From the NCBI GenBank assembly GCA_013399855.1, contig VXAY01002056.1, positions 2,708,414-2,772,413 on the forward strand: DNA of 64,000 bases. Reading direction: 5' to 3'. A program made the translations under genes and the position numbers. This DNA comes from Oxyruncus cristatus (taxonomy: Eukaryota > Chordata > Aves > Passeriformes > Cotingidae). The notes beneath the pieces are model-generated. The model was not told where the DNA came from, ran no database searches, and saw only the letters and a program-made list of their open reading frames with translations. This document shows, one piece after another, positions 39,201 to 51,900 of this stretch (positions are counted from its first letter, which is position 1; every line of letters starts with the position of its first letter).

Positions 39201-42200
39201 CAGATTTCGAAAAAAAATCGTATAGGTTAAAAATACAGAGGAGAATTGCAACGCAAAATCATCAGTGGAGTTAAATTGCCATAAACTCTGTGAAGTTCTG
39301 TCTTGAAACTTGGTCTGAAGTAGACATGTAATATGTGCAGTGTGAGTTGTGACACCCATAGTTTCATGTTTAGAGTATCAGCAAAATATTTTTCCCAACA
39401 TGGGCATGTTTCTCTTGTAAAAAATTCAAATCAGTCTTAAATGTTGTAAGTAGTACTAGTTTATGGTGCAAACAAGCCATGCTTTACTTCCTTCCCAGAG
39501 AGTACATGGGTAGCAATGGCAGGGTTGTGTTACTTCAGAATAAAGAAGGGGCGTGAGGCTGGAACAGCACCCACGCTTGGTTGGCAATGTATTTGTTTGA
39601 TTTGTCTGACAAAGTAACTCCCCAGTGATCAGCATCAGGGCCAGCTGCTCAGAGAGGGAAGGACACAGAGAGTCATAGTGGACCTTAGTTTGTACAAGTG
39701 TCCTCTTTAGCTTTAATTGCCCATGGAACTCGGAAGAGGAGGTGTGTAAGGACACAGAATCCGTGCAGCGAACGCACCAGATAATCTCTTCCACTAGCAG
39801 GAGATTGGCAGCTGTGTCACTAAACCATGGCAAATCTTGCTTGCTTCATCTGGAAAGTATTTCTGGGTACAACCTCATACTGTGGCCTGCAAATTTTGTT
39901 ACTCTGTTTTGTGGGGAACATACTGTGAGTAATTTATGTCTAATGCAGTAGTGGTTTGATGCCACCTCTAATGTGTTCCTGCTGTTTCACATAAGGGTTT
40001 TTTTGTTGGAATATATTTGAATGTTCTTAGCAAAATTAGATTACAGAATATAACTGGATTAAATTATGCATCTTGCAGTGTATTCTGAAGTCATCTAGAG
40101 TACTACATATTGGTTCAAATTAAGCAGTGAAGAAAACAATTAGAACTTTGGTGTTCCATAGTAGGTGCTTAGACTGTACATGTTAGTGGCTCATAGAGTT
40201 AGTCAAAATATGTTCCTGCCGCAACCTAGCACTAAAATTATGAAGTTCAACATTGAGCAGTAAAGCATTTGTTTTGTCTTTGGAGGATAAGGATAAAAGA
40301 GATGCAGAAAAATCTGCTAACCACACAAATATGAATGTGGTAAGAACATTTGTCCTGGCTTAAATGAACGTGCAAATGCATAAAACAAGTCAAATGAAAC
40401 TTCCCATGATTGAAAAAAGTTCTCCTAATCAAGGACACTGTTCTGTCCTACATCTGTAGTAAGTAAGTACAGCCTTGTGTTCAAAGTTCATAGAGGAAGA
40501 AAAAGAAATCAAGTGATCTGTCTGAGTAATAAAGTTTTCAAGGGCCTGATCAACGTAATTTTTCAATGAGTTTATAGGTTTACTTTTGTTTTTTAATTCT
40601 CAAAGTAACCTATAGTTTTACTGTAGCTTCATTTGAACTGTTAATAGCATGAGTCTGTTTTTTCCTGTCACATCAGACATTAGATTTTATACTACAAACT
40701 ATTTATCCATGATATCTAGTTTATTTGTAATGTGTTATATTTACTGCTTCACACAGGCTGTCTCTCCCATTCAACAGGTTTATAGAAATGCAGTATAATT
40801 TTTACACAAAGCAATAGTTTTGTTTTATTCTAGTCCTACAAATTTCCATCTAGGTTTTGGTTTTGTGTCCTAGAAGTCTGGCTGAGCTCAGAGTCGGGCC
40901 GTGAAACTACACTAACTTGGATATTTCATTAATAGGATTTCTCTGTTTGCTTTGGATGTTCCTCTAGTATTTCATTGCTTGGGGGGAAAAGGCAAAAGAA
41001 AATAAATGAATACAGTTGGTTTTTTTACTCAGCTTTGCTAGAGATACAGAGGAGTTTCTCTTCTGCGTGTCGCAGGCAAGGCTGAGGAGCTCTGAGTCCC
41101 CACAGTTTGGTTGTGCAGATACAGCATCCATCCTCCCCCAAGGGAGGACACTGAGGCTTGCAAATTAACATTTCCTGCTATAATTTCTGGTAAAAGCTCC
41201 CTGCCAGAGCTATCAGCAGTCTGGATCACTGTCTGGGAAGAAACACTTGGTGCAGGGGAGGAAGAAGGAAATGGTGACTGTGAACTTATTAATGGTGTTG
41301 CCAGACAGGACTTCAATGTCTATTTTCTCTTGTTTGTTCTTTGGCATAAAGCTTTTGCGTTTGCAGCAGAAGGCCCAGGCCCACTGCATCCTTAGAAAAA
41401 CCAGCAGAGTGAGGATCATATTTTGAAGAGTTGCAAAACAGATTAAATGAGCTTCCACCTCGTTAAATGCCAGAACTTGTATCTTGAGGGAGATTGATTT
41501 TTGATAGATAACAGTTTTCCTTGCAGCTAATCATGGGCATTCTTCGCATAGATTGACACTGTTTTGTTATATAATGACTTGGTGGAGCCTCTTTCTTTCA
41601 TATTGCTCCTTCTAGTCCATCGTTGTTATCCATGTGGAATGAGGATGTCACTGCCTGACTGAATGGTGCCACTTGGAGTTCTGTGTCATAGCCACCTGTG
41701 CACAGCTCCAGCACTGACTGCTGTTGTAGAACCATTGTGCCACTCACAGCTGCAATACCAGACCTTTTTAGATGAGCCAGATAGATTTAGGTGTCAATGA
41801 AATTGTGCAGAAAGTGGTAGGTACCTGGTGATCCTAATATTCGAGAAGTTGCTTTGCTGCGCTAGTGTTGGCTCTGCTCGCATTTTGCAGTCCTTGCTGG
41901 GAGCAGCAGAGAACCTGCTCATCTCAAAGGTCATGCACAGTGCTGGTGTTGAGACAGCCCTTATGGAAGGGCCCACTCAGGCATCTGAGGACTTGTAGCC
42001 TGAGGAGTCTAATAAAGCTTCTGACAAAAAATGTTCTGACGTCCTGCCCAAATTAAAGGGAAGACAAGCACCATTTTAAAATGTGTTCAAATGACACATG
42101 AGAAGTCCACATCTGCTCGACTAAATACACATTTTAAGGAGTGCTGGCTGAGTGCTCAGAAGTGTTCATGGTTTTATACAGCAGTTAGCCATCTATGCAG

Positions 42201-45200
42201 TTTGCAGGTGAATGCACGTGTTTACATTATAGATTTATTCAGTGTTTTTGCATCTTCTCTTCTTACCCCCCCTGCATGTTACAGATCTTTCCTTCAAATT
42301 TTGTAACTGCAGCAAGACTCTCTGTGACAGTTTCACTGACGTCATATAACCTGTAAAAGTATCTGATGGGAGTATCTCCAGTTGGTGTCTCTCATTCCTG
42401 GAAATCTCAAGGTTGAATAATTTATATAAGGCTATTCAACATCTATAGATTATTACCTGCATAATTATGGCCCTTGTACTTTATTTGAGAAATGCAAACA
42501 TGGTACCTGGAGAGAGTATATTTGGCCAGTATTGATGTCAATGAACTTCACTGTGGGCAGCATTTCATCTCAAGTGGATATTTGATATCCAGCTGAATTT
42601 GTTTACCAGTTGAGGACTTCAGTGTCAGAGTGCTTTGTGGGCTTCCTTGATTTGATGATGGGTTGTTTATTAAAGGGCTGCCTTGAGGGAGACTGCGCTG
42701 CTGAGACCTCGGTTGGCATAGCTTTAGTCCTGTGAAACTTTACTAGGAGGTGGTAACATTCTGGTTGCTTGTGCATTTCTAGGGTGAAAATCGTGCTCTG
42801 TAATAATTCATTTTATACCAGCAGCATCTTCTTTGGCATATCCAGTAGTTCTTTTGTAAAGGAAATGCTTCTCGTAGGCAGAATGTGCAGACATTGCTTT
42901 GTATCAAAGATAATGGTATAATTACACAGTTTTATTTTCAATTAAATTAAATAAATAGAGTGTGCCTACCACAAATCGAGATGGAGTGAAATTCTATTTA
43001 CAAGAGAACTAGAATGAAAAACAGTTTTGTTGCATCAAGTTCTACTTACTTGCAGTTCTAATTATAATGAAAATCCCACTTTATTAAAGAGATGACGAAT
43101 TTAGGGGTATTGGCATAACTGTAAAAAGGTTCTATTCTACTCAAGGAAAAAAAAGAGTGATTCCATCTACCAAGTGTGTAATATTTAATGAGCCCTGTGG
43201 GCTGGCAGAAGCACTGAGTGTTACTGAACCAGAGTCAAGCAGAAAACCAGTGTCATGTTTCAAACTACCCTGTAGGTCCTCAGAAATGAAGAGGCATCTG
43301 TATTAGAAGAAGCCAGTCAACCCCTCAGCCAGTGGAGTTCCTAGTGGTCAAAGAAAGGGATTCCCAGGACTCTTTAATCTCTTTGCCTGTTTTCCTCCTT
43401 ATCATAAAACCTATTGGATTGGCTATTGCTGGGAACAAGGAAAATTAATGCTGAACCTTAGCCTCAAAAAATGATGTACTACTGTGAATTTCCTTATGTT
43501 TTTTAAAAAGATACCTTGAATATGCCTGCAGTCTCAAGTCTTCATGTGTTGGAGACAAAGTTCTCTATTTAGAAAAGGTTTGTCTGCCAAGAACTTCTCT
43601 TTTGGCTTTCCCAAATATCATCAGACAGTTACACTCAGCCTGAGAAACATGTACTCAATAGAAAAAAATACTGATGCATTTATTATTAATATGGAACATT
43701 TCTCCTTCACTGTACTGGCTGCTGTCCCACTGACTTCACATTTATTCTACCTGCAAAATTACATCTGAGGCAGCACCTTTGCTGTTGCTCAGAGCAGTTC
43801 CCAGGCAGGGCTGTGAGTTTGTGCACCCCTAAGGTCCCTTTTGGGCCACAGCAGGTTCACAGACATCTGAGTAATCCATGTGAAGGTGTGGTGGCTGGGA
43901 GAATGGGGAAGAAGGAGGAGAAGGAGGCACGTCCATACAGTCAGCATCCAGTCTTGGGGAACTAAACTCGCACATTGAGGATGCCAATTTATGCAAAGGT
44001 TGGAGATTTGTAGGATAAAGCAGCAATCACAGGAGCTCCTGTGCAGTTCTCAGCAGGTCAGGAGGGGTGATCTCAGCTTGCTGCCTGCCCAGCTGTGGTC
44101 TGACAGCAGTTTGCTGCAGGCCCTTTGACATTGCTTGGGAATGTCTCCTTTTATGATAATGGATGGCAGCAGGTAGAAAAAATTACTATGGTCATGAAAA
44201 GCCTGAACTGTGTCTACGCAAACTATAGGTTATTAATGACAATAGAAGAAGCAGGTTTGTTCCTTTACAAATGTAGGTTTAGGACAAAATAGAGATCTTC
44301 TAGGAAGTCTGTCAGATCCACTGACTGGTTTATGCTATTTTTGGGCTGTACTCTCTTGCTTTGCTTGGTCTGTTTGTGACGATTGCAGTGTTGATAGATC
44401 CAAGCCATGAAAAGTTTGTCTGACATAAAGAAAGTAATTGAAAAACTTCTTTATTGTCAGCTGAGTCTGTTCAAATCCAGATGGTTCAAAGAAAACTGTT
44501 GCTGAAATTCATATGCATAAGGGAAAAACCAAAAACTGATAATGATAGAGTTCTGTTGTATTTAGATGCATCTGTAATTATCTCTAAAATAAAACTAGCA
44601 AGTGGTATCCACCAGAAAGAAGAGAACCAGCTGATAGATATGAAACAGATTAGCACTTACTGCTACACTCCAGGATCTTGCAGAATCACAAGAGAGCAAG
44701 GAGTTTTAATAATATTAAACAATAGAACTACTGTGCCATATTTAAGTCTCCCAGAGTGCCGTGCAGCTCAACTGTTAAAATGCAGGCAGGAAGAATTTTC
44801 CTCAGGGCCAGAAGAATGTAGTATTTGTACTAAAGCGTCTGCTCAGGTTGGGGGGATGGAAAGTCAGCCACAGCCTGCCTGCAAAATTAATACACCTGAG
44901 GCGGCAGCAGGCGAGAGAGAAGTTCCTTTTCCATTAGACAAAGACGTTGGTAAAGTCAAAGGCTGTATTTACTTGTTTGGAGTTATGCAAACCCCAACAT
45001 ATTTAATGCTCTGATTTTAAATGCGTCGTGGCTGATGACTTGCAAGACCTAAAGACCAGTTTCTTCTCTGACTTGGCTAGCCTTGGCATCTGGGTAAAAG
45101 TTACTTCTGCCAACAGATGAGAGATGACAGCACACTGAAACTTTTATATCAGTGCTGGCATATGAGGAGTGAGCTGGTCCCCAGAGCAGTCCTAGCCAGT

Positions 45201-45799
45201 GGAGTAACCAGGCTTGTGTCAGCTGGTGGGAAAAGGGGAGAGAAAATAGGTCTCTCAGCCTTCTGGGAATTGCTAGGCACGTTGTTTTTATGTGGCTGCC
45301 ATTAAAGGATTTTGTGAGATAGAATATGGCTGGTCCTGATTGCCAAGGGGGAAGCAGAGCAACTTCAGAGTTGTTGGAGTAGAGGGAAGAGCTGCTTAAA
45401 CTCAGAGTTGAAATATCCATACAGATATGCTGTTCAGCTGCCTATGAGGTACCATCTCCTAGAGGCAATCACAGCCCTTATTTGCACTTAACCCCAGAAT
45501 GCCAAGGATGCCTGACTTTGGAGGACGTTTGCTCTGAAGTGCAGAGTGTTCCATCTGACCCTTGAATTAGGTGCTAATGCCTTAAAGATGACATCTTTTT
45601 TTCATCTGAAACAGTTCAGTTTCTGCATGTTGCACATTCTATTCCTGTTTGAACAGCTGAAAATGTTCATACTACTTTTTTTTTTCGTTGATAAAGGCAT
45701 CCATTTCTGTAATCTATGTATAGAAAACCATTATTATAGGGTTTAAAAAATTCTTCTAAAGTACGAGCCAGATCATTTAAGCTGCTGTTTTTCTCTTAG

Positions 45800-45989
45800 T
45801 GCAGGATATAACTACAGATGCCTCACAGCATGCCCTCACCACACAGAAGAATTTGACTATAGTGAGCAGCCCAGGGATTCCACATGGGGAGACCTCTCAG
45901 CTGCCAAAGTTCTGTTCATATTTGGCCTGAATGGAGAAGTTCTTGCAAAAACTTTCAGTCAGAAAGTGGAGACCTTAATGAAGACCCCA
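45800..45989 (+). other. Candidate exon-like open segment, unknown
   Basis: An acceptor-like TTTTTCTCTTAG ends at 45799 and a strong donor-like GTGAGT starts at 45990. In the frame beginning at 45801, the 190 nt between them is open, and the frame stays open to a TAA at 46008. The predicted peptide begins AGYNYRCLTACPHHTEEF and includes AAKVLFIFGLNGEVLAK. I recognise no family. It has no ATG at the start. It could be a non-coding or alternative PDE8A exon, a piece of a decayed gene, or chance, which is the most likely option given the window size. Confidence 0.2.
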
Positions 45990-48900
45990 GTGAGTCATCT
46001 CAAATCTTAAGATTGCGAAGAATTAGGGTGTTTAAATTCTGTGCTAGTTGGTCATAATAACATTTGGCAAAATGATGACCATGAGGCACAGATCAGTGTT
46101 AAGGTTATTCACATTTCCAGAGTTGCTGTGGAGTGTATAATTCACATTTTTTTCTCCTCTAAACAGAGGAATAGATGAAATTTCAAGCGCTGTGTACTTG
46201 TGCGTAGACCTATACAGGTCTAAAAGGGATTTCTGAATTAGGAAGATGCTGCAGGAAATATAACCTGTTGGATTTGAATGGCTTTTGGTATGAGGACTTG
46301 TTTCCATTCAACTTTATTCTTTTTGGACAGAAGAAGTCAGTGTGGATTAACAAGTAAATGGCTTTCTTCTTCTGACTCGTCTGTGATACATTCTGTCCTT
46401 TTTGTGTGTGCGGTTCACTGAGAGTGGGGACTCTTGTGGAAGTACACAGTGTGAGATTTGGAGAGTCACTTTGCTGGAGTTGTGTCTGCTTACCTTAGAA
46501 ACCTACAATAATACTGTGGTTACCAAGATGTGATATAACTGGTGTTTAACAGCAACATCATTTTGAATTTCAGAAATAAGTGTTTTCCAGGTACCACTCA
46601 TTATCCAATGGTCCCGATATTACCCGTGCCTGGTGTGCTGGGACTGTCTCTTTCCCGCAGTGCCTCAGTTCCTCTGAATTTAAAAATGGAACCAGCAACC
46701 ATTTCTGGTTGCCCTTTTCAAGTTTGCAGATCTGTGTAATAGTTCCATAGGCATGCTGAGAGATAATGACATTTATTTTATCACTTCAATACCCTATCAG
46801 GAGCTAGGAAAGTCTCCCATATTATCAGCATGTTCTGTGTAAAAGTTCTGACCTTTACTAATGGCAGGGACTGCTGACTGGCTTTTTCTACTGTCATTGT
46901 ACAATGTGACCACAGTGGGACACTCGTCTGGGCCAGAGGCCACCGAGGCCTTACCGCACTGCAGATGATAACACAAGTCACTTTGGGACAACATCGTTAA
47001 TTATTCCCAACTAAGCAGAATGATTTACTTTTGCATGTGCCATGCTTGCAGCTTGATAACCAAAGTTTCCTGTAAAGAATAAGGGGAGAATTTTTAAACA
47101 GTACAAAGCAGGAGTTCTTGGTTGTGTCTAAAGTGTGTGAGAAGGCAGCGAGCGCAATTTCCCAACAGCATTGCTGCAGTTCTGTTCTAACTTGGCTTCC
47201 CTTACTGCAGTGCAATGGCACTGAGGAAATGCAGTGGGGAACCAGGCCCAGAATACAAACAAACAAACATATATATAATAGTGGTTGGCATGTGTGGCAA
47301 GCTGAACATGTAGCCAAAAGTCAGCAGGGTCCTCCCCATGCCCGGGAGAGTCCTGATGGAGCTGGGTTAGCCCTGGTGTTCAGCACTGTGTGCTGCCACT
47401 CCAGTGAAGCAGTCCCTGTGCCACCAGGCTGTATATCTCTGCAGATCTCCTTGCTGGCTTCCTCAGGACCTGGATTAACACAAAACTTGCCTCAAGACTG
47501 AGCAGTGGAGGTGGGGCTGGATTTTGGGAGTGGTAGAGGTGTTGTCAGGACATTGGCAACTGGAGAGTGCGTCGTGTGGCTGAATGGCCAGCAGCCTGAT
47601 TGATGTGAGAGCTCTGGCAACTCGTTACAATCAACAGAACTTCTCACAAAAACTTCAAGTTTTTGTCCAAGTTGTGTGTGGTTCATGATGTGAATTAGAG
47701 GCTGGAGTTTCCCTCTCAGGAGTTCATTTATGTAAAACTGGTTCATAACGGATACTAAAACTTAAGAGACAGATTAAAAAAACAGAGGGTATGTTACCCC
47801 ATCACTTACTGTCTGCTGTATTGTTACATGGCAGCACTGTAGGTAATTCTTCCAGGAGTCAGTCTGAAACAGAAAATAGATAAAAGGAGAATGATACCAG
47901 AATAAAACCTTTCTTTCTACTGGTGTTCTGTATCTTGTAATATAGATACAAATCTGTATTGTTTTTTGTTGAGAGAGATACATCAGTGGGAACCCCATTT
48001 AGATTAAAAGCTAGATTTTATCAAAGCACTGAGTCAAAATGCTACATTATGTGAATTCAGAGTCTGTGACATTTGTCTACATCTTTTATGAAACAGAAAT
48101 AGGAAACAATATCAAGGGCTGGAATTCACAGGTTTCATCTAGGCTGAGGTTTTGGTAAATTTTAATTGCTTTTCAGAACTCATGTTTTTGTATTGTGGCA
48201 AAGAATAAACTGACGCTGTAAAGCATTGGGTCTTTGAAAGCCAGGCTCACTTTTGTCCTTGAATCTGTTGAGCAAAGGCAGAAACCTTGGATTCTTTATT
48301 CTCTTATTCTTTATTCAAACTGTTGTGGCCTGCAAAGAACAAAAGAAGGAGCCGCATAGGGCCAGACTCCTGGTTTGTTTACACTGAATTAAATCCATGA
48401 TATATTCTTTGTATTTGATGGAATTACTCTGAATTTCACTGTTGCTAACCAGGTCAGAATTCAATCTGTTGACTATAAAATTCATTTTATGTTCTAAACA
48501 GTTGTGCCCATCAGAAGATCTGCTCAGACAGCATTTTATGTTACTTGTACCAGTGCTGAGTTTGTAACAGCAGAGTACTAGCAAAGTTTGCAAGAGGACA
48601 GGAACAGTCATGTTCAGTGTCTCGCAGAAAGTGCATGGAAAATAGGAAGCTAAGTCTTAAATGATCTACTTAGATAGATTTCCACAGAGAAAGAAATAGG
48701 TAAATGACCATGGATTGGATTACTATTCATGTATTTCAGAAAGTGATAAAGGTTTCTATAAGCAAATTAAAATGTGAATTGTGAAAACCTGATCCTGAAT
48801 ATGAAGACTTTATTGCCCAGAAATGAGAGCCACACGAAGTCACAAAGCCCCTCTCTGTTGAGACAGAGCACCACCCTGATATGACCTGGGTGGACAAAAT

Positions 48901-51900
48901 CCTGGACCTTGTCATACCAGTTTATAGCGAGTGGGTTGTTTCCCAGCTTTCAGCATCCAGAAGGATTTTGCTAAGGTTTCCAAGAAAGTGTATTATCATG
49001 CAAAATTCAAATTTCATCAGGCAATAGAACCCAAATAAATTAAAGTTTAAGATATGGTATAAATATATGGGTTAATTTGGGCTTTCATTTTCTGGGGTAA
49101 TAAATCTGTGCTTAAAATGGCAGGTTAAGAGAAAGCATATTTTTTCCTTTGTAAAATGAATCCCTTTGTTTTTCTTAGAATTATCAATATTCAGTTTATG
49201 CTAACAGTTCTGTGGCTCCCAGCGTATCTTATTCATGTCAAATCTTAATGATGACTCAACTCATGCAGATTTGTATCATGTACCCAGTATATGCAGAAAA
49301 TTTAAGTATGTATTTTACAACTACATAGGAATTTTTGGTGATGTCTTAAAATATTGATCTGAGTAAAGTGATGAATTTTGTGGACTGTAGTCCATTAAGA
49401 CCAGCAATGAAGTCATGTGTCTAATCATTGTAGTTATCCGTGCCCTATACTGTAGTGAGCAGAGCCTTGAGGTTGAAGTCTTCATTTGAAGGGGCAATTA
49501 GTTAGTGTCACGCTGCTGACAGAAATTCTCTGCTGAGAGCTCAATGCTCAGATCAGCTCTACAGCAGCAGTTTCCATCTGCTATCCATTCAGCAAAAGTT
49601 TGTGTCACCTCTTTGTTCGAGTCAGTTGCAGGAAAAATAAGCTGTCCATTTTCTCCTGCAAATGCTAACCTGGGAAAGGTGAGAGGAGCAACAGGAGCAG
49701 AAGTGCTCCCAGCTGCCCTTTAGGGAGGGATACTTAGCTGGAGGCCAGGGCTGTGTGCGGTGATTCCATGCCCAGGGGAAGAGCCACTCCTGTCGTCTGC
49801 GCAGCTCCATCTGTGGCAGAAGGGAAGTGATGGAGCAGCTGTGGATTTCCAACAAGATTCCCCAGGATGCCAGCAGCTCCCTGCCAACCCTTCTCATGAG
49901 TGGGTGATGCTGCAGCAGAGGGTTACCCTGGGCTGTGTGTGCTTTAAAACATCCCACAAAAAGAAGTGTCTTAAGAAGGTCAGCCTCCAGACGGAATGTG
50001 TTTGTCCCTCCGTAGAAGGAGCATTGCATGGAGGTCAATAGCCTGAGGATTTTTGGGGGGCTGACTCTGCCCAAAATTTTAGGAGGTTTGCTCTCCTCTC
50101 CAATTGGTCATGGTAAGAGGCATTTTGGAGAAAACCAAGATATGAGACCTCTAGAAAACAGGAGACCTATGGGCTGCTTTGATGTGTCCCACATGCCAGG
50201 CACGCAGTTTATCACCACAGGGAATATGTGAATCAAGCTGGCTTTATATCCACCCTTTATTTCTTTCTGCATTTATTCATTGAGCATAATCATTTAAAGT
50301 TTTTCTAGCTGTAGGAAGAAAAAAACCCCATTCCTGTAAGCTCTGTTCTGGTAGAATACAAAGAATGAGTCATAGCAAGAAGTACTTTACCAGGTTATAT
50401 CAGGTCAACATTGAGTTTGTTGTACTTTAATCAGATCAGTAACAGTTGTTTGGATCTGTGTTTTTAAAGCTTATTTCACTTGTTTTTATTTACCAAACAT
50501 TCACTTTTCTCAGGACATTGGAAACACAAACTATTTCTATCAACAATTTCAATGTTTGCAGCTTGGCTGCTACAACACAGAGATCATTTCTGGGGAGCCT
50601 TGAGCTGCTCTCAGCAGTCAGTAGACAATTTCCCCTTTGACAGCTGTCAATCACATGTGGCTGATGCCATTGCCTTGGGACAGATCTCACTTTGTACTGG
50701 GGCCAGGACTCGTTCCACCTGACAGAAACCACAGTGTTCCAACCAGACAGGCTAATTTGAGGGAAAATAAGTGCTACCAGCAGTAGTTCAGTGGATGAGA
50801 ATGTAAAAGGGCTGCAATTGCTGTGTGTAAGCATTTGAAGTAGCCACAGTCACATTTGCTGTACTTAGGTTTGCGTCAGCAGCTCTTTGGCAACGGACCC
50901 AGCCCTATCACAGTCAGTTCCAGGAATCTATAACTAGTTTTACCTCTGTCTTCTCATACACTTTCTTACCAATCTGTGGCTGCCTGGAAGGCTGTCACAT
51001 GTGTAAGTCGTGTCTGCCAATCTGAAAATGTACTTGGGCTTTTGTTTTTCAACTAGGAAAGAAATTTCAAGGAAGAAGTAGAAAAAGGTGTGAAGCTTGC
51101 AGCATCAGAGGTGCTTTTAAAGCTCATTTAGTTCACTGGTAGTTGAGAGTTTCTGCTAATCCTTGCTGAAGCCTTGATTTTTGACACAATGCTTAATCAC
51201 CATGTTACCAGCAGCACACAAAAAGTTGAAATGATTAATCAAGTTATTTGAACAGATTTCAATGGGATTAAGAATTAACTCGAGTTCACCAAAATTTTCC
51301 AGCTGAGATGCAGAAGGGGTTTTTCTTCTACTCAGGACAGCAAGTTAATGTGTAACAAGACAATTTATCTCATTTGGGCAGTTCTTGTGATTTACGCTTA
51401 AATAGTGCATAGACAGGTGCTTTCAGTGCTGCAATAGCCACAGATTTCTGGCAGAAAAGTTTGCTGTTTGATGACTATTCACTCACAAACTTTTTAAAAG
51501 AAAGAAGCATCTGAGAAAGAGTAACTGACAATAGTGGCGTTATCTCATTTGTTGATATTCCCCTTGGGCTGGGACTGATAGTCCAAGTGTACACTGGCCT
51601 GGTAGATGGGGTTTTGCATCCTCTCAGATACCAGTGAAGTTCATCTCAGGCCCATCATTCAGTGACGCTGGAAACACTTGCTGTTTTATGCTGGCAGTTG
51701 GAGTGTGCAAAAAAATGTGTCAAGATTTGATTTGAAGTACAGTTATGGCCAGAGAAGGGACTGTAAAAGTATGTCTTACTCCACAGATGTTCTCCCTCCA
51801 TGTCCTTCAGGCGCTTCTGCTGATTTACTGATTCAGATGAGTAGTAACTACTGTCAGTGCTATAAAACCAGTAACTCTGGTGCAAAGAGATGGATTCCCT

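Larger units (their letters stand above)
31263..45799. other. Non-coding stretch
   Basis: It holds the 26-bp duplication and the poly-T tracts listed separately. The 186-codon open frame at 44454-45014 begins at TTG and shows no recognisable domain. No splice-bounded exon with a known product was found. Confidence 0.55.

Noticed and set aside
49622..50074. 150-codon open frame on the minus strand
   Set aside because: No recognisable domain. The overlapping opposite-strand frames are equally long and equally uninformative.
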